Source: Neoroseomonas lacus (GTDB lineage Bacteria; Pseudomonadota; Alphaproteobacteria; Acetobacterales; Acetobacteraceae). From it: a DNA stretch of 64,000 nt. The position numbers and the translations under genes are program-made. The notes under the pieces are model-generated. The model saw only the letters and a list, made by a program, of their open reading frames with translations. It did not search any database and was not told where the DNA came from. The stretch is taken from NCBI RefSeq assembly GCF_014644535.1, contig NZ_BMKW01000002.1, positions 211,034 to 275,033 on the forward strand, read 5' to 3'. The first letter of the stretch is position 1; every line of letters starts with the position of its first letter. Below, in pieces: positions 18,410 to 26,485 of this stretch.

Positions 18410-19038
18410 CCCCGTTCGCACCTGTCAGACGGGTCCCGATCCCATGAACCACGGGAACGGGGCCCGCGCTGACGCCCTGTAACCATTGGCTGGCAGATCC
18501 GAGGGGCATCGCCCCCATCAAGCGACATTCCTTCAGGTGACATCATCCGAACGAATGCCGGGCTCCCGGGAACACCGCATCCGGGACGGATCATGTGCCG
18601 CCGGCTGCCACTACAATGCCGCTTGCCAAGAATATGGAGCCAAGTCTGCATCCCTCGCGCTCGCCGACAGGTCCGGCACATGCGCGTAGTTGAGTGCCAT
18701 CCACCGAATCCACGCCGGCAAAGCCACGGGTCGACCCGTTCGCTTCCGTCACGCTGCGCGCCATACGGTCCTCGCTACACGCCGTTCACGCACGCTGCTG
18801 CCCCGCGGCGTACCTGCCGCAGGCGTGCGGCCAAGCCAGGCTTCCCGGCCGAAATCCACAGCTTGGCAAGCATTTCTAAAGATCGTCTCCAAGCGCTGCA
18901 CGCCACGCCTCCCTAGGGTTTCGCCACGTCACCGACGCCGTCCTGCCAGGCAGCCGGACCAGCGTCGGAGGACGCGACCACCCGTCGCAACCCATTGCGC
19001 CGCGCAACCCGCCCGCAACAGAACCCTGGAGAGCATCC
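18410..19038. other. 629-bp gap without a recognisable gene
   Basis: A CCCCGTTC...GAACGGGG inverted repeat just after the small secreted gene could terminate it. The rest is less regular and contains only short open frames without coding character or good start sites. The promoter of the OsmC-led cluster should lie near the right end, but I see no clear consensus. Confidence 0.4.
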
Positions 19039-19641
19039 ATGAACGCCACCACCGCTGCCGTCGAAGCCCCCGCTCCCGCGACGAAGAAGGAAAAGCCGCC
19101 GCTTAACGGCGTGAACACGCCGGCGCTGCTCGCCACCATCGGCGTCGTCGCCAGCCAGCCGGCACTCGCCAAATTCCAGTTCCGTGCCCATGGCCAGTGG
19201 AAGTCCGGCACGCACATGCAGGGTACCATGCTCGGATTCTCCGGCGCCGGCGGGGACCATGCGCACAAGTTCGCCACCATGGCCCATACCGACCACCCCG
19301 CCGTGCTGTGCGGGGAGGATGAAGGCCCGACCCCGGTCGAGTGGATCCTGCATGGCCTCGCAGGCTGCCTCACTGCCGGCATCGCGAACATCGCCGCCGT
19401 CCGCGGGGTGAAGCTGCATTCGGTCGAGGCGATGGTCGAGGCCGATATCGACCTGCAAGGCATCCTCGGGCTGTCGGATGTGGTGCGCAACGGCTTCAGC
19501 GACGTGCGCGTGACCTTCAAGGTCGCCGGCGATGCACCGACCGAGACGCTGAAGGCGCTGGTCATGCAATCCAAGGCGCGCTCCGCCGTCTTCGACATCC
19601 TGACAAACGGCGTGCCGGTCTCCATCGCCGTGGAGGCCTGA
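19039..19641 (+). CDS. OsmC-family protein
   Basis: The 200-residue protein has the alpha/beta OsmC/Ohr fold, with the helix TPVEWILHGLAGCLTAGI carrying one conserved reactive-cysteine position. The second cysteine typical of Ohr is not evident. This longer subgroup with an extended N-terminus is found near oxidoreductases. It may act in thiol or peroxide protection, but the substrate is unknown. It follows CTGGAGAG and leads a rightward four-gene cluster with two flavin oxidoreductases and a MaoC protein. Confidence 0.85.
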   Translation: MNATTAAVEAPAPATKKEKPPLNGVNTPALLATIGVVASQPALAKFQFRAHGQWKSGTHMQGTMLGFSGAGGDHAHKFATMAHTDHPAVLCGEDEGPTPVEWILHGLAGCLTAGIANIAAVRGVKLHSVEAMVEADIDLQGILGLSDVVRNGFSDVRVTFKVAGDAPTETLKALVMQSKARSAVFDILTNGVPVSIAVEA

Positions 19642-19701
19642 GCACACCCGGCCGGCGGCGCGCCCCCTCGCCGCTGGCCTCCTCCTTCACCCGAGGACGC
19701 C

Positions 19702-20934
19702 ATGCGGAACACCGACGCCATCATCATCGGCGCCGGCCAGGCCGGGCTCGCCATGAGCCATTGCCTCGCCGCGCGCGGCATCGACCACCTGGTTCTGGAA
19801 CGCGGCCGGGTCGCCGAGCGCTGGCGCAGCGAACGGTGGGACAGCCTTCGCCTGCTGACCCCGAACTGGATGACCCGCCTGCCCGGCTGGTCCTATCGCG
19901 GCGACGATCCCGAAGGCTTCATGACGATGCCCGAGGTCGTCCGGTTCCTCGATGGCTATGCCGTGGGTGCCCCCATCGCCACGGGCGTCGCGGTGCGGGC
20001 GCTGCGGCCGGCGCCCTTCGGCTATCGCATCACGACCAGTGCCGGCGACGTGCTGGCTTCGGCCGTCGTGATCGCCACCGGGCAATGCGACCTGCCGAAC
20101 ATCCCCGCAATCGCCGCATCCTTGCCCAAGGCGGTGCGGCAGGTCACGCCGTCATCCTATCGTACCCCGGATGCGCTCGTGCCGGGCGGTGTGTTGGTGG
20201 TCGGTGCCTCCGCGTCGGGTGTGCAGATCGCCGAGGAGATCCACCGTGCCGGTCGTCCGGTGACGCTCGCGGCGGGACGGCACACGCGGCTGCCGCGACG
20301 CTGGCGCAGCCGGGACATTCTCGACTGGATGGCCCGCGCCGGCGTGCTGACCGAAGCAGCGGAGACGGTGCGCGACCTCGACGCGGCACGGGCGCAGCCT
20401 TCCCTGCAATTGGCTGGCCGACCGGATCACGCGGACCTCGATCTCGGCACGCTGCGCGCCATCGGCGTGCGGGTGGTGGGCCGCGTGGTGGGCATCGCGG
20501 ATGGCCGCGTCGCGCTGCGCGACGATCTGGCGGAAACGACCACGGCCGCACACCGCAGGCTCGACCGGCTGATCGCGCGCCTCGCCGCCATCGCGGACAT
20601 TGAAGGCGCGCCGCAGGCGCCGCCCCCGCGGCCCCTCACGCCATTCCCGCCTTCGCCACCTGCCATCGACCTGGCGGCGGAAGGCATCCGCACGGTGGTC
20701 TGGGCCACCGGCTTCCGTCGCGACTACGACTGGCTGCAGGTGCCCGTCCTCGATGATGCGGGCGAGATCCGCCACGCCGGCGGCGTGACACCTGCGCCGG
20801 GACTCTACGTGCTCGGGCTGCGCTTCCTGCGCCGCCGGAACTCGAACTTCCTCGACGGCGTCGGTGCCGATGCCGAGGCGCTGGCCGCCGAACTCCACGC
20901 CCATCTCGCCACACGCGGCCGCATCGCGGCCTGA
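19702..20934 (+). CDS. Flavin-containing monooxygenase-like NAD(P)/FAD oxidoreductase
   Basis: The 410-residue protein has an N-terminal FAD-binding GAGQAGLAMSHCL motif (about 10-22) and a second nucleotide-binding motif VVGASASGVQIAEEI (about 168-182). The spaced ERWRSERWDSLRLLTPNW and the late ATGFRRDYDWL are typical of YhhE/CzcO-like flavoprotein monooxygenases. These oxygenate soft nucleophiles or carbonyls. It lies 60 bp after the OsmC gene and 14 bp before the next flavoprotein, so it is likely co-transcribed. The substrate is unknown. Confidence 0.85.
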   Translation: MRNTDAIIIGAGQAGLAMSHCLAARGIDHLVLERGRVAERWRSERWDSLRLLTPNWMTRLPGWSYRGDDPEGFMTMPEVVRFLDGYAVGAPIATGVAVRALRPAPFGYRITTSAGDVLASAVVIATGQCDLPNIPAIAASLPKAVRQVTPSSYRTPDALVPGGVLVVGASASGVQIAEEIHRAGRPVTLAAGRHTRLPRRWRSRDILDWMARAGVLTEAAETVRDLDAARAQPSLQLAGRPDHADLDLGTLRAIGVRVVGRVVGIADGRVALRDDLAETTTAAHRRLDRLIARLAAIADIEGAPQAPPPRPLTPFPPSPPAIDLAAEGIRTVVWATGFRRDYDWLQVPVLDDAGEIRHAGGVTPAPGLYVLGLRFLRRRNSNFLDGVGADAEALAAELHAHLATRGRIAA

Positions 20935-20948
20935 CGGAGGAGAATGCC

Positions 20949-22094
20949 ATGAAGCCGATGGAACGCTTCGATGTCCTGGTCGTCGGCGCGCGCTGCGCCG
21001 GCGCCGCCGCAGCGATGCTGATGGCGCGGCACGGCATGCGCGTGCTCGCCGTTGATCGCGGCGCCTATGGGTCCGACACGCTGTCGACCCATGCGCTGAT
21101 GCGCGGCGGCGTGATGCTGCTCGCCCGCTGGGGCCTGCTACCGCACCTGATCGAGGCCGGCACGCCGCCAATCCGCCGCACGACCTTCCACTACGGCGCG
21201 GAGGCCATTCCGGTCGACCTGCGTCCGGGCGACGGGATCGATGCGCTGTATGCGCCGCGCCGGACGTTGCTCGACAGCACGCTGGTGGATGCCGCCTGGC
21301 AGGCTGGCGCGGAGATCCGGCATCACCAGACGCTCGCATCGCTGCTGCGCGACGCAACCGGCCGCGTCAGCGGCGCCGTGGTGGTCGATGACGCGGGGCG
21401 CGAACACGTCATCGCGGCCGGCCTCGTGGTCGGTGCGGACGGCGCCGGATCCACCGTCGCGCGTCTCGCCGGCGCAACGGTGACGCAAGCAGCGCGCCAT
21501 GCCGCGACATGCCTCTACGCCTATGTGGCCGGACTGACCGATACCGGCACGCATTGGCATTATGCGCCCGGCGTCAGCGCGGGACGCATCCCGACCAATG
21601 CAGGGCGGCACTGCATTTTCGTCTCGGTGCCGCGAGCACGTTTCCGCACGGAGATGCAAGGCGACCGTCTCGCGGCGCTGCGGCGCGCGCTGGCGACCGT
21701 GGCGCCGGCGCTGGCAGAAGATCTCACCGCGCTGGAGCCGGATGGCGAGCCGCACGCCTTCGCCGGCCGCAAGGGTTACCTGCGCCGCCCCACCGGGCCA
21801 GGCTGGGCGCTGATCGGCGATGCCGGGTACTTCAAGGACCCGATCACCGCCCATGGCATCACCGATGCACTGCGCGATGCCGCGCTTCTCGCCGATGCCG
21901 CCGCTGAGGGCAGTGATGCCGCCCTCGCCCGCTTCGCCGAGCAGCGCGACGATCTCTCGCTGCCGCTGTTCCGCGTCACGGATGAGATCGCCGGCTATGG
22001 CTGGACGCTGGACCAGGCGAAGGAACTCCATCGCGCGCTCAACCAGGCGATGAAGCGCGAGGTAGCAGCGCTGGCGATGGAGGCGGTGTCATGA
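20949..22094 (+). CDS. FAD-dependent oxidoreductase (geranylgeranyl-reductase / PHBH-like fold)
   Basis: The 381-residue protein has an N-terminal FAD site VVGARCAGAAAAMLMAR, a VGADGAGSTVARLAG segment, and the late GDAGYFKDPITAHGI motif that binds the FAD ribityl/phosphate in group A flavoprotein hydroxylases. ATG 20949 follows GGAGGAG. The final codons overlap the MaoC gene by four bases (ATGA), supporting coupled translation. Specific chemistry (hydroxylation or reduction) cannot be decided from sequence. Confidence 0.85.
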   Translation: MKPMERFDVLVVGARCAGAAAAMLMARHGMRVLAVDRGAYGSDTLSTHALMRGGVMLLARWGLLPHLIEAGTPPIRRTTFHYGAEAIPVDLRPGDGIDALYAPRRTLLDSTLVDAAWQAGAEIRHHQTLASLLRDATGRVSGAVVVDDAGREHVIAAGLVVGADGAGSTVARLAGATVTQAARHAATCLYAYVAGLTDTGTHWHYAPGVSAGRIPTNAGRHCIFVSVPRARFRTEMQGDRLAALRRALATVAPALAEDLTALEPDGEPHAFAGRKGYLRRPTGPGWALIGDAGYFKDPITAHGITDALRDAALLADAAAEGSDAALARFAEQRDDLSLPLFRVTDEIAGYGWTLDQAKELHRALNQAMKREVAALAMEAVS

Positions 22095-22534
22095 GCGACG
22101 CCTGGTCCCGCACCATCGCCGGCAGGCCGAGTCCGCGCCAGGCGGCCGAGCGCACGCGCCGCACCACCATGGCCGATGTCGAGGCATTCACCGCGATCAC
22201 CGGCGACCGCAACCCGCTGCATTACGATGCGGCACTCGCCGCCGCGTCGCCCTTCGGCGGCCTGATCGTGCAGGGCGGCGTCACCTCGGGCCTGCTCAAC
22301 GCCGTGGTGGCGGAGGACCTGCCGGGCCCGGGCAGTGTTTTCCTCGGCGTCGAATGGCGCTTCGTGAAGGCGGTGCATGTCGGCGAGACCATCACCGCGC
22401 GCGTCGAGGTGTTGAGCGTGCGGGACGACAAGCCGATCTGCACCCTGGCCACCTCCGTCCGCAATGCGGCAGGCGAGGCTTGCCTGACCGGCACCGCCGT
22501 GACCTGGACCGCGCCTCTGCGGCCCCCCGCATAG
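22091..22534 (+). CDS. MaoC-family hotdog dehydratase
   Basis: The 147-residue protein carries the hydratase-2 motif FTAITGDRNPLHYD, in which the Asp/His pair acts in (R)-specific enoyl-CoA hydration, followed by the FGGLIVQGGVTSGLL helix. The length is that of single-hotdog MaoC proteins such as PhaJ. It is the last gene of the OsmC/flavoprotein cluster and overlaps the gene before it. The cluster suggests modification of an acyl or isoprenoid substrate, which is inference. Confidence 0.87.
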   Translation: MSDAWSRTIAGRPSPRQAAERTRRTTMADVEAFTAITGDRNPLHYDAALAAASPFGGLIVQGGVTSGLLNAVVAEDLPGPGSVFLGVEWRFVKAVHVGETITARVEVLSVRDDKPICTLATSVRNAAGEACLTGTAVTWTAPLRPPA

Positions 22535-22637
22535 AGCGGATCGCGCCTGGGTGGAATCTCGCAGGCGCATGAAGTTGCTCGCCCGAACAAGAGGCCAGGG
22601 CGCCTGGCGTGAGCAGAGGCGAACGCAAGTCGTTCTA
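22533..22637. repeat. Candidate alphaproteobacterial intergenic repeat element
   Basis: The segment starts AGAGCGGATC, contains TGGAATC and TGAAGTTGCTC with a nearby AACAAGAGGCCAG, and ends TCGTTCTA. That layout resembles abundant AGAGCG-bounded intergenic elements of Alphaproteobacteria that I know in general terms. GCGCCTG/CAGGCGC (22543-22568) could form a weak hairpin after the MaoC gene. Confidence 0.35.
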
Positions 22638-22756
22638 ATGCCCACGCCATCTCCATGTCGCCGCAAGCCATTCTTCAAGCGATGCGACGGCCAAGCCGCG
22701 AGACTTCCACCCGGCCCGCCATCACCGGATCGGGCATGGAAGCGAGGAGAACAACC

Positions 22757-22912
22757 ATGAACACCACCGACGCCTTGAAGACCGCCACGCCGCGCCGGAC
22801 GGGCCCTGAATGGACCCTTCACATAGCCGGCAGGGCGATGTCGGAGCGTGACAGGAAGCACGAAGCACTGTCCTGGATCGACGAGTTGGCCCTGCTCTTT
22901 CCGCCCGGCTAG
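22757..22912 (+). CDS. Small hypothetical protein (51 aa)
   Basis: ATG 22757 follows GAGGAGAAC, a good ribosome site. The short protein ends with DRKHEALSWIDELALLFPPG and is predicted to be helical. I do not recognise a family. Its TAG overlaps the TAG of the convergent regulator gene by four bases (CTAG, 22909-22912). Good start signals argue for a real gene; the small size argues for caution. Confidence 0.45.
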   Translation: MNTTDALKTATPRRTGPEWTLHIAGRAMSERDRKHEALSWIDELALLFPPG

Positions 22913-24501
22913 GCGCCGGCCGCGACGGGCGGGCCATCGTCGAGGCCCGCCCGCCGCAGGCCCTCGAGGCAGCGTTCGATCAGCGTCTCATCCGCACAGA
23001 AGAAGAAATCCGCGCGGGCGGCGCTGAGGGTGTAGCCCGGCGCCTTCTCCAGCAGCCTCGACAGCGCGCGGCCCGCCTCCTCCTCCCGCCCGAGCAGCCC
23101 GAGTGATGCGGTCAGCATCATGTGCGGCCAGGATTTGGCGTTCGGCACCCGCGTCGCGCGGCGGGCGTCGTCCACCGCTTCGTCCAGTTCGCCGAGATCG
23201 ATATGCGCGAGAGCGCGCGCTGCATGAAAACTCGACAGATGCGGGTCGCGCGGGCTGAGTTCCACGGCGCGATCGATATGCACGATCCCGTCCCGCGGCC
23301 GGCCGCTCCAGATCATGGTGCAGCCCAACGCGTAATGCGCCTGCGCGAAACTTGGATTGAGCGCCACGGCCTCGACAAGCAGCGCGATCGCCTCCTCGTA
23401 ATCGTGGCGGAACGCATGGACACGACCCAGCACGCAAAGATTCATGCAATCCTGGTTGTCGAGTGAAACGGCGTTGCGGCTCGCGCGCAACGCTTCCTCG
23501 ATCCGAACCCGACGCTCCGCAGGGCCATCCACCACAGCCTCCTGCAGCAGCACATAGGCCAGCCCGCCATGGGCGCGCGCGAAGGTCGGGTCCAGCGCGA
23601 TGGCGCGGCGGAACATCGCCTCCGCCTCGGCCATGCCTGGCTGGGTGAAGCCCCACAGATGGAACAACCCGCGCTGGTAGCAGTCCCAGGCGCCAAGATT
23701 GACCGGCGGGCGTCGCGCAGCCGACTCGCGTTCAAGCCGTGCGAGCTCGGGTTCGATCGCTGCGGCGATCTGCTCGGACATGGCGCGCTGCACGTCGAGC
23801 ATGTCGGCAAGAGCCAGATCATAGGACTCGGACCAGAGCTGCCGCCCGCTCTCGCAGGAAACGAGGTCGGCCGCGAGCCGCACATGGTCGCCGCGCTTGG
23901 AGACGCTGCCATGCACCAGGTATCGCACCCCGAAGGTTGCGCCGATCTCGCGCGGATCCACGTCCCGGTCGCGAAAGGCGGCCGCGGTGTGGCGGCTCAG
24001 CACATCCATCCAGCGATGCCGTGCAAGCAGGCGAATGACATCTTCCGTCAGGCCATAGCTGAAATAGTCGGTATCGGGCTCGGCGCTGAGATTGGCGAAG
24101 GGCAGCACGACGACGGAGGGCCGGCGCGACGGTTCTTCGGCAGGGGCCTCCGGCGCCGGCGCCGGCGCCGGTTCGGGAACCGGCTCCTCGGGCAGGTCGA
24201 CGACTTCGCCCACGAACCGGAAGCCGCGCTTGTGGATGGTCTTGATCAGGGTCTGCCGTTCACCATCGTCGCCCACGGCCTTGCGCGCGGCATTGATGCG
24301 GCTGCTCAGGGCCGCCTCGGAGACGATGCGCCCGTTCCAGATCTCGTCGAGCAGTTCGTCCTTGCTCACCACCCGGTCGCGATGGCGCAACAGGTGAACC
24401 AGCAGGTCGAAAACCTGCGGCTCCACATGCACGCGGTCACCACCACGACGCAATTCCTGCCGGCGCAGATCAACTTCGTGCCCGGCGAAGGTCAGAGGCA
24501 T
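22909..24501 (-). CDS. Winged-helix transcriptional regulator with TolB-like and TPR domains
   Basis: The 530-residue protein begins with an OmpR/CadC-type winged-helix domain (about 1-95, with LLDEIWNGRIVSEAALSSRI and IKTIHKRGFRFVGEV). A Pro/Ala/Glu-rich linker follows (about 100-125), then the PSVVVLPFANLS segment with YGLTEDVI that starts the adenylate-cyclase-associated TolB-like domain. TPR-like helices run from about 260 to the end. There is no TM segment. Such proteins are cytoplasmic regulators of unknown signal. ATG 24501 is preferred because GGGGAGG lies six bases upstream; ATG 24507 is too close. It is divergent from the DUF1127 gene. Confidence 0.82.
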   Translation of the reverse strand: MPLTFAGHEVDLRRQELRRGGDRVHVEPQVFDLLVHLLRHRDRVVSKDELLDEIWNGRIVSEAALSSRINAARKAVGDDGERQTLIKTIHKRGFRFVGEVVDLPEEPVPEPAPAPAPEAPAEEPSRRPSVVVLPFANLSAEPDTDYFSYGLTEDVIRLLARHRWMDVLSRHTAAAFRDRDVDPREIGATFGVRYLVHGSVSKRGDHVRLAADLVSCESGRQLWSESYDLALADMLDVQRAMSEQIAAAIEPELARLERESAARRPPVNLGAWDCYQRGLFHLWGFTQPGMAEAEAMFRRAIALDPTFARAHGGLAYVLLQEAVVDGPAERRVRIEEALRASRNAVSLDNQDCMNLCVLGRVHAFRHDYEEAIALLVEAVALNPSFAQAHYALGCTMIWSGRPRDGIVHIDRAVELSPRDPHLSSFHAARALAHIDLGELDEAVDDARRATRVPNAKSWPHMMLTASLGLLGREEEAGRALSRLLEKAPGYTLSAARADFFFCADETLIERCLEGLRRAGLDDGPPVAAGA

Positions 24502-24771
24502 GGCCATCCTCCCCGCAAGCAACCGCCATGGGACGGATGACGCCCCGGCATCAGGCGAGACCCGCGGCGATGCCGCGAGACGATGAGTATCCGCTACTCG
24601 CACGGCCCGGCTCAACAACCGAGTGCGCTAGGTCACGCGGATCGCCGAATCCACAAGGAAATCTCCAGCGCCCGGCAAGCGCGGCGCCAAGCGCGCCGCA
24701 GCGCCCCGACGCACAGTCCATGGGCCGCACGACGCTCCTGCCGGCGGCAAGGAATGGAAGGAACGCATGCC

Positions 24772-24933
24772 ATGACCACCATCGGAACGCTGATCGACGG
24801 CTTCGCTCTCATCCGGGAGCGCGCCCGGGGGCGGAAGCTGCTGCTCGAGATGGATGCCCGGTTGCTGAAGGACATCGGCATTTCACGGGACATCGCCGCG
24901 GCGGAGGCCGCCAAGCCCTGGTGGCGGGACTGA
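24772..24933 (+). CDS. DUF1127 small protein
   Basis: This 53-residue protein has the DUF1127 signature: a basic helix followed by LLEMDARLLKDIGISRDIAAAEAAKPWWRD. In other Alphaproteobacteria, DUF1127 proteins bind RNA or affect phosphate and small-RNA metabolism; the role here is inferred at family level only. ATG 24772 follows GGAATGGAAGGAA. It lies 44 bp before the DMT exporter gene. Confidence 0.82.
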   Translation: MTTIGTLIDGFALIRERARGRKLLLEMDARLLKDIGISRDIAAAEAAKPWWRD

Positions 24934-24977
24934 CGCGCAAGCGTCGCCCGCCGCCGGCAAGACCGGAGGCATCCGAC

Positions 24978-25892
24978 ATGACCAATACGCATTCATCTTT
25001 CGGCGTCGTCGCTGGGCTCGCCGCGTCGGCGATCTGGGGTGGCGCGCTCGCCGTGACGCGCCTCGGCGTCTCGGGCGAGGTGCCGCTCGATCCGATGGAC
25101 ATCGCGATGCTGCGCTTCATCGGCCCGGCGCTGCTGCTGTTGCCCGTGCTGCGCCGTGCCTGGCCACGGCTGCGCCAGGTCCCCGTATGGCACCTTGCGC
25201 TTTTGCTTGCCGGCGGCGGCGCGCCCTTCGTGCTCGTTGCCGGCAACGGCCTGCGCGTCGCCGGCGCCGCCGAGGCGGGGGCGCTGCTGCCGGGGACCGT
25301 GCCGCTTTGCGTGGCGCTGGTCTCCATGGCGATGGGTGAGCGGATCAGCATGCTGCGCGTAGCCGGGCTGGTGCTGATCGGCGGATCGGTCGCGGCGGTC
25401 GTCATGCCTTCGATCGCAGATGGCGCCGAGGCGCGCTGGCCGGGCTATCTGCTCCTGCTCCTGGCTGCCTTGTTGGCGGCAGGATACACGATCGCGCTGC
25501 GGCGCAGCGGCATCGGCGCGTGGGAGGCGGCAGCCTTCGTCAGTGTCGGCTCCGTGGTCGTGCTGGGCCCGTTCTACCTCCTGGCAATGGAGCCCGGCAT
25601 GGGAGGGGTGCCACTGCATGACATTGCATTGCAGGCGGCGTTCCAGGGCCTTGCCTCCGGGATCCTTGCCCCGGTGGCCTTCGCCGCGGCGGTTCAGCGG
25701 TTGGGCGTGTCGCAGGCCGCCGCCTTCGGCAGCCTCAGCCCCGGTGCGGCCTGCGCTGGTGGGTTCGCGCTGCTCGGCGAGGTGCCGGACGCGCCGACCG
25801 TGACCGCGGTGGTCGCCTCCTGCATCGGGGTCGCACTCGCGGCCCAGGCATCGGGCGCGCGCCTTCGTGCCAGTACCATTGTGCGCAAGTAG
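24978..25892 (+). CDS. DMT-superfamily (EamA) transporter
   Basis: The 304-residue integral membrane protein has ten predicted TM segments in two EamA repeats (about 5-135 and 150-290). The first begins ASAIWGGALAVTRLG, the usual EamA opening. Members export amino acids or metabolites. ATG 24978 follows CCGGAGG; the long upstream extension overlaps DUF1127 and is spurious. The gene is convergent with lpdA, and the region between them holds large palindromes. Confidence 0.85.
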   Translation: MTNTHSSFGVVAGLAASAIWGGALAVTRLGVSGEVPLDPMDIAMLRFIGPALLLLPVLRRAWPRLRQVPVWHLALLLAGGGAPFVLVAGNGLRVAGAAEAGALLPGTVPLCVALVSMAMGERISMLRVAGLVLIGGSVAAVVMPSIADGAEARWPGYLLLLLAALLAAGYTIALRRSGIGAWEAAAFVSVGSVVVLGPFYLLAMEPGMGGVPLHDIALQAAFQGLASGILAPVAFAAAVQRLGVSQAAAFGSLSPGAACAGGFALLGEVPDAPTVTAVVASCIGVALAAQASGARLRASTIVRK

Positions 25893-26110
25893 TTCTGCTC
25901 GCGCTTCCAATCCCCGCAGCATTTCAACCCTGAACCTCACCGTAGGCACGAACAGGCGGAACAGGGCGGCGCTCAGATTGTGAGCGCCACGTATTGGGAT
26001 CGTCGGTTGCGGGTCCACACTTGAACCTGCAATCGGACTGTCGCCCTCGGGAAGGCCCGCCGTCATGACGGATGAAGGCATGTTCGGAATGAGTGGATAT
26101 GCCTCTCCAA

Positions 26111-26145
26111 CCACCCCCCAACTGACAGTGTCATTGGGAAAGCCG
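26111..26145. repeat. About 36-bp repeated element with TGACA-G-TGTCA dyad, copy 1
   Basis: The segment CCACCCCCCAACTGACAGTG continues to GTCATTGGGAAAGCCG. It matches 47735-47770 at most positions with a one-base gap. The core TGACA-G-TGTCA is a perfect odd dyad, typical of a protein-binding site. The surrounding 25893-26269 interval has no convincing gene. Confidence 0.55.
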
Positions 26146-26269
26146 CATTCTGGTGCTGGGCGGGGCGGGTTCGCTGCTTCGGCGTCGCGTGCGCCGTGCG
26201 CAAGGGCGGGTCTCGGCGCTGAGTCTGTCAGCAGCGCCCGGCGCCAGATAGTGGTGTCCAAAGGACCTC

Positions 26270-26411
26270 AGAGACCGTTTGAAAATGCGCCAGGGGGCGC
26301 ATTTTGAAGTCCAGCACCGGCCCGCACCCCCACCCGGCCACCCACGTCAGTATCTGGAATGGGTGGCCGGGTGGGGGTGCGGGCCGGTGCTGGGCTCTTC
26401 AAACGGTCTCT
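26270..26411. repeat. 142-bp composite palindrome between convergent genes
   Basis: Three nested perfect inverted repeats are visible. Outer arms AGAGACCGTTTGAA (26270-26283) and TTCAAACGGTCTCT (26398-26411) are 14 bp. Inner arms 26311-26344 and 26360-26393 are perfect over 34 bp around a 15-base loop. A side hairpin AAAATGCGC/GCGCATTTT lies at 26282-26305. On RNA this would be an extremely stable structure on either strand. It could be a mobile palindromic element or an elaborate bidirectional terminator. Confidence 0.9.
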
Positions 26412-26426
26412 TAGGCCTTTGGTGGG

Positions 26427-26473
26427 CTTGGCGGCTCCGCCGCCAAGGTGAGGAGAGGGGCAAAGCCCCTCTC
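26427..26473 (-). terminator. Tandem hairpins after lpdA
   Basis: CTTGGCGGC-TCC-GCCGCCAAG (26427-26447) and GAGAGGGGC-AAA-GCCCCTCTC (26453-26473) are both perfect 9-bp stems with 3-base loops, directly beyond the lpdA stop. They lack a U-run, as is common for terminators in this GC-rich DNA. Confidence 0.55.
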
Positions 26474-26485
26474 CGGCGCGCCCTC

